Positions 1-14,300 are shown, numbered from the stretch's first letter. The stretch is DNA of 64,000 nt from Trichopria drosophilae (GCA_030407085.1 CM059582.1:17217501-17281500); one strand, 5' to 3'. Made by a program: numbers and translations. The notes: generated by a model from the letters alone, not told the origin.

Positions 1-2039
1 CAGATATAGAAAATTTGAAGGAAAAACATGCATACTTTATGACCCCTTGGGTACGTTGAAAAAACCTACCGTATATATAACTTAAAATTAGCAAAAATGG
101 TGTTCTTAGTACTTTTAGGTTAGGATACCACAAAATACTTACATGGTTTTAGCGCACAGAAAAAGTTCATCAAAATAAGACAACACTTATATTTAAAATA
201 CCAATCAAAGTAACTTGGGACAGAGTTGCCAGATTCCGATGTTTTTTCACGATGGTGGTGGACTTTTTTCCTATACATAAGCTTCGCTCGTTATCTACCA
301 AAATCGTGCGAGTCTAGTAACTCTGACTTGCTACCATTGGTCCTGAAGAAGACCCAAAAGTGGTGGAAATGTAGTTGAATACATGGTGTAATGATACACT
401 GAGAGAAATGATTTACTAATAGTCAATACAAGCTAATTTCAAGGCTCTTACATTAACTGTAAAGTAAAAAAGGATAGGTAACTTTGAGATGAAAATACCA
501 GCACTTTCCTGTACGTCAACATTGTTATTGTATATTAGCTCATAAATTTTAACATTCAAGTAGCGTTCGTTAACTGTTAATAAAGCTTACATTAAATTCT
601 GTTGTGTTAACTGCGCATGCCAACAATGCGTCGAAAAATTCGGAGAGAATCGGGTAACTGCGCGTGTGTATGTTTGTTTATCTCTGTTTCGGCGAAACTG
701 TAAGCGTGTAAATGTGTCACGTAATGACCCCGACATTAATATTGAAAATTCTTATATTAACTGTTAACATAACAAATTCAACGGAATCTCAGATTACGGT
801 AAATTCTATTAGCTTTACTACGAAGCTATTACATTAACTGTAAACAAGTGTATAAGCTGAAGTTCCCATAGATGCGCAATAGACCAAAAATAGTGGGAGC
901 GCGATGAACCAATACGAAATTACCATTTGTACAAGACAGGTACACCGATAGATGTTTTTTTTTGTAATATTAGCAAATTGTCGTTGGTTCATTAGAGCTC
1001 CTTTTTTGAATATATACGATTTACTAATAAATCAGAATGTTATTTTGTGATCCTTACGAAATAAATGGCCGACAAAACGATAAGAGTTAATTCAAACAAA
1101 TATTTTGTTTTCGTATTATTATAAAAAAATACAACTTCATTACCATTCCAAAATAGACACCAGGTTGGTAACAACGATTCATGATTCATTTACATAGAAA
1201 GGGCATTTTAAATTAGGTTTTTTGCGCGTCTTATGTTAGACTTACGTTGACAGCGATACGCTGTTGAATCCTTAATTCGATAAAAAATGTCTGTTTTAGA
1301 ATCGTATAAGGCACGCGTTACGACGATAGGGGAAATCGAACGGGAACGACGAAATTGTAGCGGGTGGTTTTCTTTACCCTCGGAATAGTCGATCGCGAAA
1401 ACCTATAAAGAAGTATGCAAGCTCCAATGATTACCGCGATATATTGGTGACACGTGACACAGGCGATTTTAAGAGCCGGCGGGGACACCTTTTTGGTCCG
1501 GAAGATATCAAACAATGGCTGGCGGCGATATTTAAACTTACGGGGATATGATCAAGAAAAGCAAAATCTCATTATTGTAATACTTTTACAAGATTTATTT
1601 TCCTTTATTTATTTGCTTCAGTTTGAAAGTCTCCAAACTGGATTAATAATTCATAAAAACGAAATTTTGATGCCCCTTTACCTCAGTCAGAAAAACTTGT
1701 TTAAAATCAAACAAAATTTAAATCAGACGAATTGTTACATTGCTACAGAGCTAAACAAAAATTTCTTTCATTTAAACAAATTATTTGGTTGTCACCTTGG
1801 ATTTACGAACTATCAAGTTATTTTTTCTAGGGATAAACAAGTTTCAGTTCAATTAACTATGAGGTAAGTTGCAATCATAACCAATTTACTAAAGGGTGCG
1901 TATAGAAAACCCGACAAATCAAAAAGTCGTCTGGTCAACAAATTGACAGTCATAAAGCCGACAATCGAAAAGCCGACAGTCAAAAACCCAAAACATAAAA
2001 ATAGACACATTGACAACATACCTGTTACCTTATTATAAT
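1..2039. other. Non-coding AT-rich DNA
   Basis: Apart from the repeated TTAACTGTAA words I see no gene. The 137-codon open frame at 1454-1867 starts at GTG and is AT-rich with no recognisable domain. Short AAGCCGACA/AAAGTCG repeats lie at 1915-1985. Confidence 0.5.
447..846. repeat. Repeated TTAACTGTAA words, possible old element
   Basis: CTCTTACATTAACTGTAAAG (447) and CTATTACATTAACTGTAAAC (826) are 20-bp direct repeats 379 bp apart. Related TTAACTGTTAA words lie between them (about 568 and 756), along with GTAACTGCGC/TTAACTGCGC pairs. Boundaries are not clear. Confidence 0.35.
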
Positions 2040-2530
2040 GTAAATAAATATAAAAATATTACACGTCCAGACCTATACTAAAAATAGTCGTCCAGTAAAG
2101 GTAGAGACCATGACGTGTAATAAATGTATATTAGTAATACACTATATACCTAGACATTTACCTAGACATTTATTTAATGGATGTCCATATTACATGTTCA
2201 TTTTATGACTTTAGCTAAGCACTGGTTGCTTGATCAAGGTGGACGTAAATTTTACGTCAACATTCATACGCTAGATATCCCTATACCTATCTCCGATTAC
2301 CGTCCATAAAACCGATCCAAACGTTTAAAAATAGACGTTCAATAGACATCCACACATACCTACAATGAAGGTCCATGATATATCCATTAAAACGAACTAA
2401 TTCAATGTCGACAAAGGGATGTACAATGGAGATACATGCATGTACGTGGAGCATACGTCCATGAATTTACGGACCATAAATATATACGTATAATGTACGT
2501 CTATTGGACGTCCAATGCTCATGGAGTACA
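2040..2530. repeat. ACGTCCA/TGGACGT-rich degenerate repeat region
   Basis: Many short copies of ACGTCCA and its complement occur in both orientations, including the palindrome ATTGGACGTCCAAT near 2503. This looks like a decayed palindromic element. No coding sequence. Confidence 0.35.
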
Positions 2531-5467
2531 TACATATAGCTTCTAACAGTTTTGTGATTAAACTTTCTGCATTTCTTTCGTTTGCGTAAAAAGCCACGTA
2601 TCAGTGCCACTTAGTAGAACTGATACAGTTATTGATAATGTTGAAGGCGTGGGAAAGAAAGTGAAAAGCTGGTGCTTAGAAGTGCAGGAAATACAGTTGG
2701 AGTTTGACATGTCTTCAGAAACTCCTATTGGCATATAGCAAACTATTGGTATCACTATCGTCTTAGGTGTTGTAGGCATTTCGCGGCATTCTGTAAGCAT
2801 TTACTATCTTTAAGCTACTAATTTTTTTGTTTTAGCATACTGCGGGACCTTACTCTACCGGCTGTATTCTGACTTCCAATGTTGTTGCCAAGAAACCATT
2901 GCTGTAGTTTGACATCTAGAGTTTAGCTGCAAGAATGTTGCAACTGTTCTAATTCAGCAATTGAAACAAAGGAATTTTACATAATAGCCATTTTGGACCA
3001 AGTTATTGAGAGTGTCTTCTAACTCAATATATAACACGTAGACTAACAACTTTATCGACAAACGCATAATACATACTCTTTTATTGATATAAGAAGGAGA
3101 CATTGCTCCCATTCCAAACCGCATCAATATTGAAAAGACTTTTGATAGGTATTGTAAGATGTAATTAATGGCGTAATAAATTTCGAAAAAATGAAAAACA
3201 GTCTGGTAACGAACTAAACGCCTCCATTCTTGTAATTGCACACTGTATACAGGCAATTATAGGGAGCTTCTCTGAATGCTTCCGAGACCAGTCTGGAGCG
3301 CATTATTCGTTTGAGAGCGCCGATTTATTTAATTGGCATTAGGTAAGGGACCTTCCGCTCTTTTTTCTCGTCAGTGAAAATTCGAACACGCGCCGGAAGG
3401 TCTTTTAACAGAGTGAAGTGGCTGAAGGTTCGTTATCGCTGCGAATCTTGACTTGTCCAATCGTACGGGAACGGGACTCGGCTTATTGCACGGTCTCGCG
3501 AATGGCGAATGGTCCTCGAGAAATTCCATCGCATCAGGAGGGGAATTTTTAACCCCGGGGATATGAAAAATCCCCTAATGTTGCCTGTGTAAGAGAAACG
3601 ATGGAAATGAAGAAGGATTGATAGGGCGACTGGGAAAAGGAGGAGGTAGGAGAAAAACGGAAAAAGTGAAGGGGGGAAGAGGAGTGAGAAATATTGTATA
3701 CAAATAGGAGCATAAAGAGAGAAGAGAATGGAAGGGAGAGTATAGGAGAGAAAAAGGATATGGATGAAGGTAAGAATGTGTTACCAAATTTGAAATTAAC
3801 TTCAGAGTAGATTTAAAAATTGAATATAATTTACGAAAGTCCCTCCATGGATGATATCCCAAATTCTAAACACAAAATCGTTTGGAAACCAAACCCGAAT
3901 GAGCTGGACTTTTGTACTGGTGTCATTGAAAGCACTTCGAGAGTAATTGCACTGGATCACGTATTAAAATATTTTTAAAACTTTACAAGGTTATCAACAA
4001 TTATCGATCAATACAGCAGGTGCGTAGGGATTATTGACGAAGAAACTGCATAACTTATACAGTAGAGTAAGTAGGGAAGTAGTAAGTAATTTAGTAGTAT
4101 TGAGGTAGTTTACTCAGACCTTAATATAAAAATTTGTATATTACTCTTCTTAACATCTAAATTTTTCAATGCAATTTGGTATCGTGTCGAATGAAGTTAT
4201 TATTCATAAACGTTTTTCATATATTTAACATCTTTATCCAGCAATTTTAACATTTTTTGTAGAAATGATTAGTCAATAATGCCGCTATTCGAGAATCCGA
4301 GTGATTCCACACGGCGCGAGAATATAAGCCGCGAAATTTAAAATTATTTAATAATATTCTATATTTTAATATAATCGTGCAGTCCAGTTCGTTTTGTTGC
4401 AGTTTATTAGGTGCAAAAGCGACTTTTGAAACTTTGTTTAGCTGATGATATAGAAATGAGTTACGAATTAATACACACATTACACCCCTGGGAGAGAATA
4501 TATAACAAATCTTTTAGAGAAAGATAAAGTAATATCTTCAGTTGGACTTTCTTCGTTTTGTTGGTCATTTATGTTGTAATGATGGTAAAATAAAAAGTAG
4601 ATTTATAGTAACCCAAACAGTAAAAAGACATATTGAAGAGCTGTTTAAGAAGTCTTAAAAATTGTAAAATGACTTAAATACTTATCAGAAAGAGTTGTTA
4701 AAGTGATCTTTATGAAGACTTATCCTCCGAATTTAAGACCTCTATAAAACCTCTCTGAGAAAAGAGGTCTTATTTGAGAGCTTTGACATATAAAATAAAT
4801 AATACAAATGAAAAGCAAATTTCTGATAATTATAGATTCTATTTTTGTATCTTAATTATGAATTTATATCATTTTTACCTGAATTTGGTCAGGGTAGCTT
4901 ATATCAATCGTTCTGCATATCAAGTAAATATCGCGCGATCTCATTTTTGAATTCAAGAGCCTCCTAATGTCGCCTTAATAGAAATCCCTATACTAAAAGA
5001 GAGATCGTCCAAAACCAGGTAGATGTAAGACCTCAAACATAAGAACTCTTCGGAATTACGATTTTATGAAGTCCTTAGTAAGACATCTTTAAGAGCTAGT
5101 ATTAGCAGAAAACAATTGAATTTAGTAATGTTTATTTTTAGCTGTAAATTCATACCAATACTACAGGTTATCACCACAACGGAATTATTATCAGTGTTAC
5201 TTTGAATAAATATTTTGCTCAACATTCTGCAATATTTTGTACACAAGCGTCCTGGAACATAAGAGGCGAAAAACTGATTTTCATTCGTTTCTTAATTTAA
5301 AAAGAGGATAGTATTTCTTTTACAATATATTAGGATCATATAATTTTCTCAACACATAAAATTCTACAATTAGCATAGGAATAATCACTTTAAAGCTAAT
5401 TAATTAACTGTTTAATTAATATAACTCTCTGTCGTTAAAAAAACGAGACTAATACCGGATTACTCAG
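2531..5467. other. Non-coding DNA with a GC-richer patch
   Basis: No supported gene. 3290-3560 is GC-richer (CGCGCCGGAAGG, GGGAACGGGACTCGG) and 3600-3780 is an AG-rich run. 4600-5090 has AAGACNTC-type words in both orientations, possibly a decayed inverted-repeat element. Confidence 0.4.
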
Positions 5468-5543
5468 TGTATGATGATGGGCAAAGGAAAGGAAGGCATT
5501 TGGCTAAGGTTGAAAAAGTTTCATCGACATCGCGAAGCCTTCA
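5468..5543 (+). CDS. Candidate isolated coding exon (basic peptide)
   Basis: An AG (TTACTCAG) precedes a short open stretch with a run of three ATG codons, encoding MMMGKGKEGIWLRLKKFHRH and then REAF, and ending at TCA|GTAAGT, a consensus donor. It could be an alternative first exon (ATG at 5471) or an internal exon of a plus-strand gene with large introns. I do not recognise the peptide and found no partner exon. At 76 nt, chance is not excluded. Confidence 0.3.
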
Positions 5544-8500
5544 GTAAGTTTTTATCCTTCAGATTCCAGAGATTAATTTTTCTTTGCAATGCTAAGATTC
5601 TTAATTGATATTGAATAATGTCACAATGAGCTTAATCTCTTTTTCATCTGATCTCTATTTTATTTTCAACACTAATATCTTCAATCATTTTTAGCATTTA
5701 TACATACTGATAACAGATATTAATAACGTCGGTTTCTTCGTGAAATGTACATTCTGTTCTTTTAGCAAAAATTCAAAATAATATTACTAAGTACAATATT
5801 AATTTATTCTCGATAGAAATAATTTGATTCAGATTCGTAAACAGCGACCCCAGAAACCCCCGAGTAATAATTTACGCAAATAAGATCGATTTTCAAAAAA
5901 GTCGTCAGCCATACTGGATCCGCCATTTTGAATTTTTAAAATCTGACTTCAGATTCGTAATCAGCAGCTAAAAATCTGTAAAGAACCATATTTGATTTTT
6001 TTTTAAACATTATTATTCGTGTATAAATGTGAAATTGATGTACATTTTTTATTGGACATAGTCAACTTTGACCTCTCATATTTCCGAAACGGGGAATATG
6101 CTCACTTTGAAATTTTGTAGGGATTATTGGGTCATCATATGTAACCAATTGGCATAAAAAAAGTTTCAATATTCGAGGTACGAAAAAGCGGCATTTTTGG
6201 CATGGGGCTTACAGAGGTTCTTTCTTTTATTTTTGGTTGGAGGTCCATCATGAGTTAAGAACATTTTTTTAGTGTTCTTTCTTACAATTTTTAAAATCTA
6301 TGATCCTTCTCAGTAGCCACTCCCAGATCCATACTTGGAATGGTGACTGTTCAAAAAATAACGAGGAGACAGCTAGTTTTCCATCACAGGGTATCCTCTC
6401 GAGTGTATCTATCTGGGTTTGCCGTAGTTTTCCCAGACACCGTGCAAATGCGATACAGAGGGGTCAAGTTGCTGTATGGGGCGCAGTATTGGGGGGTCTG
6501 GCTGTGGGTGGGTGTTGCCCTGTATTGTTTATGTATTTTCTTGTAATGTCTGCCTTCGAATGTCTGTCCAACCTAGCCTTTCCTTTATCCTTAACAAAAC
6601 GTTAGTGGGGCTAAATTTTTTACATTACATTTTCAGTTTTCTACAAGATTGTCACCATCTTACATTAACATTATACTTTAAAGTAAGTTGCAAGAAACCT
6701 TAATTTAATATTATAACAATGTTTCGTTTTAATGTCAAAGTTGTAACATTTCTGTAACCTTGTCATAATGTTGGGTTCCGTGAAAGTAGTTATTAATGGC
6801 GTTTCGTTCGACGTCTGCGCGCCGCGTCTTAATTCGTCAGTGATAGAACATTTTTTTAAAATTTTATTTATAGTCTTTTCCTTGTATTTTTTTTCCATAT
6901 ATTTATTATGTATTATAAGCATATAACTTATTTTTAAGATTTACAATTAGGAGTATAACATTAAGTTTTCATTCCCTTTTTTTTTACCATAACCATATTA
7001 CCAAAATCATCACCCTGACTAAAAAGGGGTTACTTTTATTTATTACCACGTTGAAAATAATTATACATTGACTGTATGTATTAACTCATATTATATTTCT
7101 GTCAACAGGTCTTGTGTTCAGAATGAAATTCCTTATCTGATATGACAAATCATTCAAATAAGTTCCAGGACCATAAAATGCGGAAAAGACACGTAAAAGG
7201 TACATGGTCTGGCTTGACTGGTTTATAAAATGGCCGTCCTGAAATTTCGTATCCATCGTAAAAAGACGAAAAAGCAAAAGTGAGACAGAAGACAAATAAG
7301 AGAGAAAAAAAGAATAAAAAGCTCCGAGCGAGCAAACATCGAGCGTGTAATTTGCTCTTTAAAGAACACTTGAGCGATAATTACGCTGGTTTAGGGTGCA
7401 AGAGTGGGAAGGTAGCACAGCATGAAAGATGAAAGAGAAAGAAAGAAGAAAGTCAGAAGGGAAGTACCGCGGAAAGGTCTTTCGCCAGTTATTTTTCGCA
7501 GCTAGGCAGCAAAAAGATACGTGGTATAATTTTAATTAGCATCACGATGCATTTAGACCGAGAATACGATAAATCTTCGTTAATTCAAAGTTCTCTTCCG
7601 GAAGTCTTAGTTCTCGATCTGTATTTGTGAATCTTCTCATCCGAGGGAATTTAGTAGATTTGTAAAATAATTATCTTATAAAAGTTGTCTAATATGATTG
7701 TAAATATATTATTTATGGGGGACAGAATAAAGAAATATTATTCATCATAAATTTGACCTCATTAATATTCCTGATTATGTCAAAAATGTAATAGGTTAGG
7801 GATTAGGGCAAAAACATTCTGTCCATATAGATAAAAAACATTTTTCTGATCATGTTTTCATCGTGGGCAATCAAGAGGGTATTCAGATAAAAAACAATAT
7901 CGATAATGATGGAAATATTAATAACAACTATAAACGTGATATTAGGTCAAAATGCACTCAGAAAAACAAGTAGTTAAAATGACCATTTTTTTACTGTGAA
8001 TCATAGTGTGAAATGAGGACTAGGCATGGTTATACTTAAAATAACTATTCTGAAATAGTAAAGTTTAACTATTGTTTCATGATTCAAAATGCTACTTATC
8101 ATGATAGACAAATAGACTGAACTATTTTGAAATAGTTATTTCAGAAAATTACTACCTTCAATGAGAGAAATTGTATAAGAAATTGTCATAAAAAATATGG
8201 AGAGGAGTCAATGTTTAATATTCTGAGTATATTATACTATAAACTGCAAATTGTTACATAATTCTTTAATTCCCAGAGCTTATGGTCTCCCCAAGATACA
8301 TAAGCCTCTTTAATCTATTAGGAAGTGTTATTTCTAGTATTAACTTAATACCCACATATCAATTAGCCGCTTTCTATTACTCTATTCTATCTTAAATTAA
8401 GACTAGTTCTTCTAGACACATAGATAGTTTTGCAATGAGAGAGAAAAGCGAGTAAACCGCATAAAATATTTTACTAAAATGGTTTTGTATCGTCTGTCGG

Positions 8501-11500
8501 CGCGTGCTAAAAGTTAGAAGTTTCATTTCGTTAGGAGAAAAGTAGTGACCTTAACTACTAAAAGCAGTAAGTAACAGGTTTTACAAATTACGATAATTAG
8601 TACAACGATTTAAAACTACTAGCAATAACAAACATTAATTTATTGGATTTACTATTTTTGTTGCTTACGTTCACTTACTGTGTCTGCTTACAACTTTTAT
8701 GTGGTTGGTGCCACTAACCATTTTTGTCTGTGTACCCGATCACTAAACCGGGTATTAGTGTTATTGCCTAAAGATCAAATCATAATCAATTCATAACATG
8801 CTGACATTAAGAAATTCTTCATTAGTAATTTAAGAATGGATGCTCAATACTTATTTGTATATGAAAATAAAAAAATGTCAAAATTCGCGATGAATTGAAT
8901 GTTTTCTATTGATTTACCATTTTCAGCGACAACAGGTAGATAGCGGACGTAGTAATTGATTTCTGGAGACATCAGCAAAAGTTACATTACTCTCTAAAAT
9001 TAATCTCAAATAAAAGTCCGAAATATCACTGCATAAAAGTGCCAAATGGACCACGGTTTAAACAGTGAAGTTTCGGAAACTTCTCTTTAAGAAAATTAGA
9101 GTGTACTGATGTTGTTTTGCTAGCTTTACCGTAACTGGCATCGCCTCTCCAGAAAACTGCGTTCAAACAGTCCTATCAAAATTAGTCCTAAGCATGAATT
9201 TAAGGTTCATTTATCAAGGCTTCACGTATCTGGTACACCAATAGGACTATAGTAACGGTTTCAGATCCAGTACAATTGAAATGACGTTCAAAGGCCAATG
9301 CTCAAATACGTGACTATCAAAACACAGGCTTCATTTGGAAATATCACTTGACTTGTCTGGATTTTGAGCTGTCACGTTTTTGATCGACGGGATTCTTATA
9401 GCCACCCTTGAGCATTACTGCCAATGTGCAATAAACTTTTTTTTCTTCTATTAAAAAAAAAGGTATACCGAATATTTGGAGCTGTATAAGTGAAACCTAA
9501 ATTACTCAAAGACCTGTTTTGGCAGTGCGTTTTGAGTAATTTACTAAAATATCACTGTAACTGCGATTCCAACACTATAAAGGATTTTCTACGAAATATC
9601 GGAGAACTTTATCGAGAAGTGACAAAGAATTTTAGGATATATACTGAGTGGGCTGATAATCTTCTGATACTTGTGTAATTCCTGATTATTGCTACTGAGA
9701 TAGTTGCGTATTCATCTCTATATTTCTCTGCATCCATGATGGTGTATGCAGTATATTGGTAGTCATAGGTATAGGTAGATGCACAACATGTTTTTATTTC
9801 CACAAATAATTCAGAAATAAATACTCTTTCGAAAATTGTAATTCAATGTAGATCTACTAGTAGAATCTTTTAACGAATTTTTATAAATTTATATCTAATA
9901 CTTTTAGGCAAAAATTGACCACCAATAAGATTTGATGAACATACATATCACGGTGTTACACACAAAGATAATAATTCTTGCACGAGCACCAAATGTATTT
10001 GAATATTAACAGTGGAAATTGAGGAATCATTTACTTCGAGTAACACATATGATAATACCATTTTGACTAGATGCATATCCATCATATCTCGCCAAAAAGT
10101 CATGAACATTATTTTTATAGACAATATTTTGATCGCGAGAGTACAGAAAAATTTGTATACCTAAATAGTTTAGATTTAGTCACGTATCTACAAGACTGAG
10201 AAATGATTGTAGTAATATTGACTGAGAATGTGGTTGTAGTTGTCTGTTCGCAACAAAATATTGAGTAATTTCAACTATACTTTGGTTGAATTGACGACAT
10301 GTTGTTCAGTCGATAGCATGATTCAGTTGCAGATCAAAGAGATGCAAGAACTAATATGTAAGAACAATATTACTTGATGTTTCTTTCAGTATAAGTGTAG
10401 AAAAGATAACATACCAACTTGGTACCTACAAAAAAAAAGTTCTGAAGCCATATTTACTAATTTATCAACACGAATTATTTGCATATATGATAACGCATTG
10501 TTGTTCGATTAAAATATATCAGATGTTGATTCTTTATTCTTTCCTTCCAGTTTTTTCTGGTCGTATCAGAGGGACTAAACAAATATATAGTCCTTCATCC
10601 GCAATCAGTAATGTGGAGGTTTTTCGTTCTTTATTGCAGTCTCATTATTAAACGAATAATTTTGTCATTATTAAGTAAACAAATTACATATTATTTATAC
10701 TGTATGTCCACAATGACCTGTGATATTCGTACTTGATGTTCAACTAATATAATCGTTAAATATTTACTAATTAACAAACATTTCCTGAGGCATTTAAAAA
10801 CTAATCAGACCAAGTTAATATTAACCTATGAATATTTCTATAAGATAAGCTTATCGTTGAAAAAATTTAAAAATAATGTGCTATTTTAATATTACTACAT
10901 TTAGAACTTAATACTATTAACCAATAAACCCTTAAATGAAGATCCACTGCACAACAGATAGTAAATATTAGACTTTGATCTTCTATTTGGTTTAGCACAC
11001 ATTATTTCATCATCAATGCGCTTAATATTGCTTTCGATTAGTTGCATCATAATAATCTCTATTATAACCCTTTAAAGGATCTACTAATCGCGAATTCTGA
11101 TGTTCAATTAAAGTTTTATTTTCTCGAATTAACAGCAAAATTCACTTCACATTTAAATGGTATAAGGCAATGTTCAAAAGTACTTTGCCTCGTTTAAAAA
11201 CAAAATTACCTCCAAGTAAGTGAACTGAGAAAGGGGAAACCTCAAGCTATATGCCAGATAATGTATCAAACTGGAAGTGAAGGGAGCTCATTGTAACCTT
11301 GACTTCACTGCATTCGTTGTCGAACAAATAAGATGCATATTAATTTGCATGAACATTTCAGAAATGAACACATATGAGTTCGACCTATAGGAGACCATAA
11401 ATACCTAACTAAACATTGTTTGTAAATCAATTTTTTGTTATGCTTACTACCTCCTGCTATTTTAAAAACACCTGATGCAATGAAGAACATAAAAATCAGC

Positions 11501-11574
11501 ATTTATGAAATTAGAAATTTGCCAAAACCTTCTGACATAATAAAATAATTTTTTTATAAATACCTTTTCGATTC
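5544..11574. other. Non-coding AT-rich DNA
   Basis: Only short unsupported ORFs, including three overlapping frames at 6300-6700. It contains the small hairpin at 8038-8141. No RNA gene or further repeat was recognised. Confidence 0.4.
8038..8141. repeat. Small hairpin element
   Basis: AAATAACTATTCTGAAATAG at the left pairs with ACTATTTTGAAATAGTTATTT at the right, making an inverted repeat of about 21 bp around a ~60-bp AT-rich loop. Confidence 0.45.
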
Positions 11575-11662
11575 AGGGGCGTAAAATGACCATTATACGC
11601 CTCCTTTTATTACTCCCCCTAAATCGAAAAATACCGTGGCATTTACGCTCTTGGTGTAAAAA
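11575..11662. repeat. GCGTAAAAT hairpin repeat
   Basis: GGCGTAAAATGACCATTATACGCC forms an imperfect palindrome, with a further ATTTACGCTCTTGG nearby. It is the same hairpin word as at 15604, 42595 and 42706, and resembles the first bases of R1. Confidence 0.45.
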
Positions 11663-12111
11663 GTACTGTTAAGGTATTCTTCTTATTATACATATATTAC
11701 ATTGAAAAATAAAAATTACTTCTTTTAACGAAATACGTTTACTTAAAATTAATTTACTTGAATCAAGTAATCATGTTTTTGATTCAGATAAATTTTCGTT
11801 GGTTTAAGAGAAAATTTACAAATTAACAGCAAACTTTACTGAACTAAACCGTAATAAATTTGTAAGTATTATAATGGACTAGGACTGAAAATATTCCTAA
11901 TAGGTTCGATAAAGAATCACTGCACAGCTTTGTAAAACATGTGGCTTTAACGTGGTGTAAAATTAAACAAATTCTACTAGTTCAGTAAACTAATAGACGA
12001 CTGTCAACATAAAACGACATTAACTTTGAACTACCTTTTCTTAAAGACAGGAACAAAATTATAAACTTCCCTATCATATATTTATCGTCATATATATCTT
12101 TTTCTTATCCT

Positions 12112-12324
12112 CCGGCCGTAAAACTCGATTTCTCGGCCTAGGGCCGCGAAATACCTTCGGCCGCGAATTATCCAGTCCTGTGACAATCGGATCAAAAAAA
12201 TACATTATTGGTCACGGGCGAAATATCGATCTCCGACGAGTGTGATTGTTACCCTCACTTCGCTCGGGCGATAAACTTCAGAATCGTGGAAGACCGATAA
12301 TTGCGCCCTTGGAACATAATGTTA
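12112..12324. repeat. Dispersed repeat R1, copy 1
   Basis: About 210 bp starting CCGTAAAACTCGATTTCTCG, with GGCCGCGAATTATC, ATACATTATTGGTCACG, CACTTCGCTCGGGCGA and ending CATAATGTT. It matches 42241-42455 over nearly its whole length in the same orientation, with scattered substitutions and small indels. It is far more GC-rich than its surroundings. No ORF. Confidence 0.8.
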
Positions 12325-12444
12325 GTCTAATCCTATCAGTAAACACATATATAAACTAGTGTTTATTTTAGAATTTATAGATGTTCAGGTATACATATCG
12401 TCGATCTCTGCACCCTCAGTTGCAACTATGTCACACGTGCAAAT

Positions 12445-12458
12445 GCGCCACCTATCGA
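12445..12458 (-). promoter_or_regulatory. CTCF-like insulator motif
   Basis: Minus-strand TCGATAGGTGGCGC contains the AGGTGGCGC core known for insect CTCF. The same 14-mer occurs at 58445-58458 on the plus strand. Sequence match only. Confidence 0.35.
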
Positions 12459-12769
12459 TACATACGGAACTGCAGGCGATCGATAACTCAGATAACTTCA
12501 ATGACTATCATCACAAAGTGACAAGTTCTTACCTGTTTTCGATATCAATCGCATTTTTCCAAAATATAAGTGAAATAATATAACATGATCCAATTTATTG
12601 AGAAAATTCACTAAACCTTTGGGAAATATTACGAAATAATTAAATATTTAACGATGAACTGTTGAACAAACCTGTATAATGTTCACTAATTATTTTTCGC
12701 CTTGCGACCTAACCTAAATAACAGAAACCCTAATGATCACCTACCCTGATCTATGTCGATTGCCATATA

Positions 12770-13320
12770 CTCTGGTATGCATCGGTTTTTCCAAAAAACT
12801 ATTTTGAAAGTGTTGCAATTCCGGTCGCGTATGCGACAGGTATACTACTGGCATTACTGGTATGTGCAGAGGCAGTTTGCAGTCCGCATTGCTGAAGTGC
12901 TCGCAGAAGGCATAAGTGTGCTACTCGCTCCGTTGGCGCGCATAAGGGTTGATAGTGCACGAGGTCGGTACGAACCTACGACCTTACACATGCAGGGCGT
13001 GGTCGCGGTCGGCCAATCCCGGGTCGAGGAATCCTCGAAAGCCCAAATCGAACCGAGTAAAAATTTTAGCGGCCATGTCAAACGCCAGCGCACATAAGGG
13101 GATCAGCGCGGTTGATCTCGGCTTACATTTTCCTTGCCTTATATCCCCTTCGAGCTTTCCCCCCCTGACGCCGAGATTTGTCTCCGGAGCGACCCTTTTC
13201 ACGACTTTACCCGCTTTCGAGTTTTCCCCTGCGTATACACGCGTTAGGTACGTGCATTTTTCACGAAGATGTCTTCTTGACCGCGCTACCATTCCCACAC
13301 TTTCCTTTGTCTCGAAATGA
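12770..13320. other. CpG-rich island
   Basis: GC-rich block (GGCGCGCATAAGGG, GGTCGCGGTCGGCC) in AT-rich DNA, open in several frames on both strands. No recognisable protein and no good splice sites found. A regulatory region or an unrecognised 5' exon are both possible. Confidence 0.35.
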
Positions 13321-14059
13321 TTTATAGATTTCCAGATAAACTTGAAAGAAATACAAGATCAGGAGTTGAAATCGGCTTTTCGTGCCAAAATTTGGTTTGG
13401 ACGAATAAACTAATAAAGTTATATTACGATTCTCCATATGGATTATAAATTCATTATCGCCACTTTGGAACCGACATTTTGAATTTTTTAAATCTTACCA
13501 GAACTTCATAACTGCAACGATAATAAACCATTTGAATACTGAAAATAAACAATGTATTATTTATTATTATTATGAATTGTTTAAGATTTACCGCCGCCAT
13601 ATTGCATCTATTATATTGTATTTAAAAATCCTGAATTTGGATTTCCACATAACTATCAAAGAATCATATGATTTACTATTTTCAGAGACAAATAAAAAAC
13701 TATTATTTATTTCCATTTCAGGTTTGTCACCCAATCATATTTGGTGATTAAATATGGTACCGATAACCACAAGAAACGAAGTAGCGTCTCAAATATAGTC
13801 AAAAATCGAGAAAATGAAAATTCATCGAATAAGTTTGAAATTCATCACTCGGTGTCGCTGAATACGAATCTGATGCTGAATTTAAAAAAATACACAATAG
13901 ATGTCTACTATGCATATGGACTTTTGCATAGTACAAAGCATAAATATTATCATATTACCACATAATATTACTCTATTTGAACCGCCATTTTGTATCTTGT
14001 TATTTATAGTGCCAAGTTTACTGCCATCAATAATGATACCAGAATATATGGTACCCATA

Positions 14060-14300
14060 CTGTACAGGATGACCTCAGGACATCCTGAAATCATCCCGAG
14101 GATATATCCGTCCTGCATACGCTCTGGATATCCTGAGGATGTCCCAACGCAGAAAAATATTTTTTGCAAATGCAAAAAAAAAGGAAAAAATAATATTTTT
14201 TATCAATGTTGTTATATAAAAATAATTTGCCCTAAATTCATAAAATGGGGACTTTTGCGATATCCTGAAATGATACCGAGCATCCTATATCCATCCTAGG
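14060..14300. repeat. GGATATCC/ACATCCTCAGG hairpin repeats
   Basis: CTCAGGACATCCTGAAATCA pairs with GGATATCCTGAGGATGTCCC to form a ~75-bp hairpin. A second partial copy, ATATCCTGAAATGATACCGA, follows at 14260. Overlapping ORFs on both strands here are by-products of the inverted repeat. Confidence 0.45.

Noticed and set aside
1454..1867. 137-codon open frame
   Set aside because: Starts at GTG, AT-rich, no domain, no splice or promoter context.
2040..2530. CRISPR-like array
   Set aside because: The repeated ACGTCCA words are short, irregular and in both orientations, and the genome is eukaryotic.
12958..13020. Minus-strand tRNA-like patch (GTCGTAGGTTCGTACC)
   Set aside because: Resembles a B-box, but no T-stem or standard anticodon arm can be formed.
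12949..13320. 123- and 104-codon ORFs on opposite strands
   Set aside because: Same GC-island effect, with neither frame recognisable.
13882..14299. Overlapping 132- and 97-codon ORFs on opposite strands
   Set aside because: They lie over an inverted repeat, which opens frames on both strands. Composition is not protein-like.
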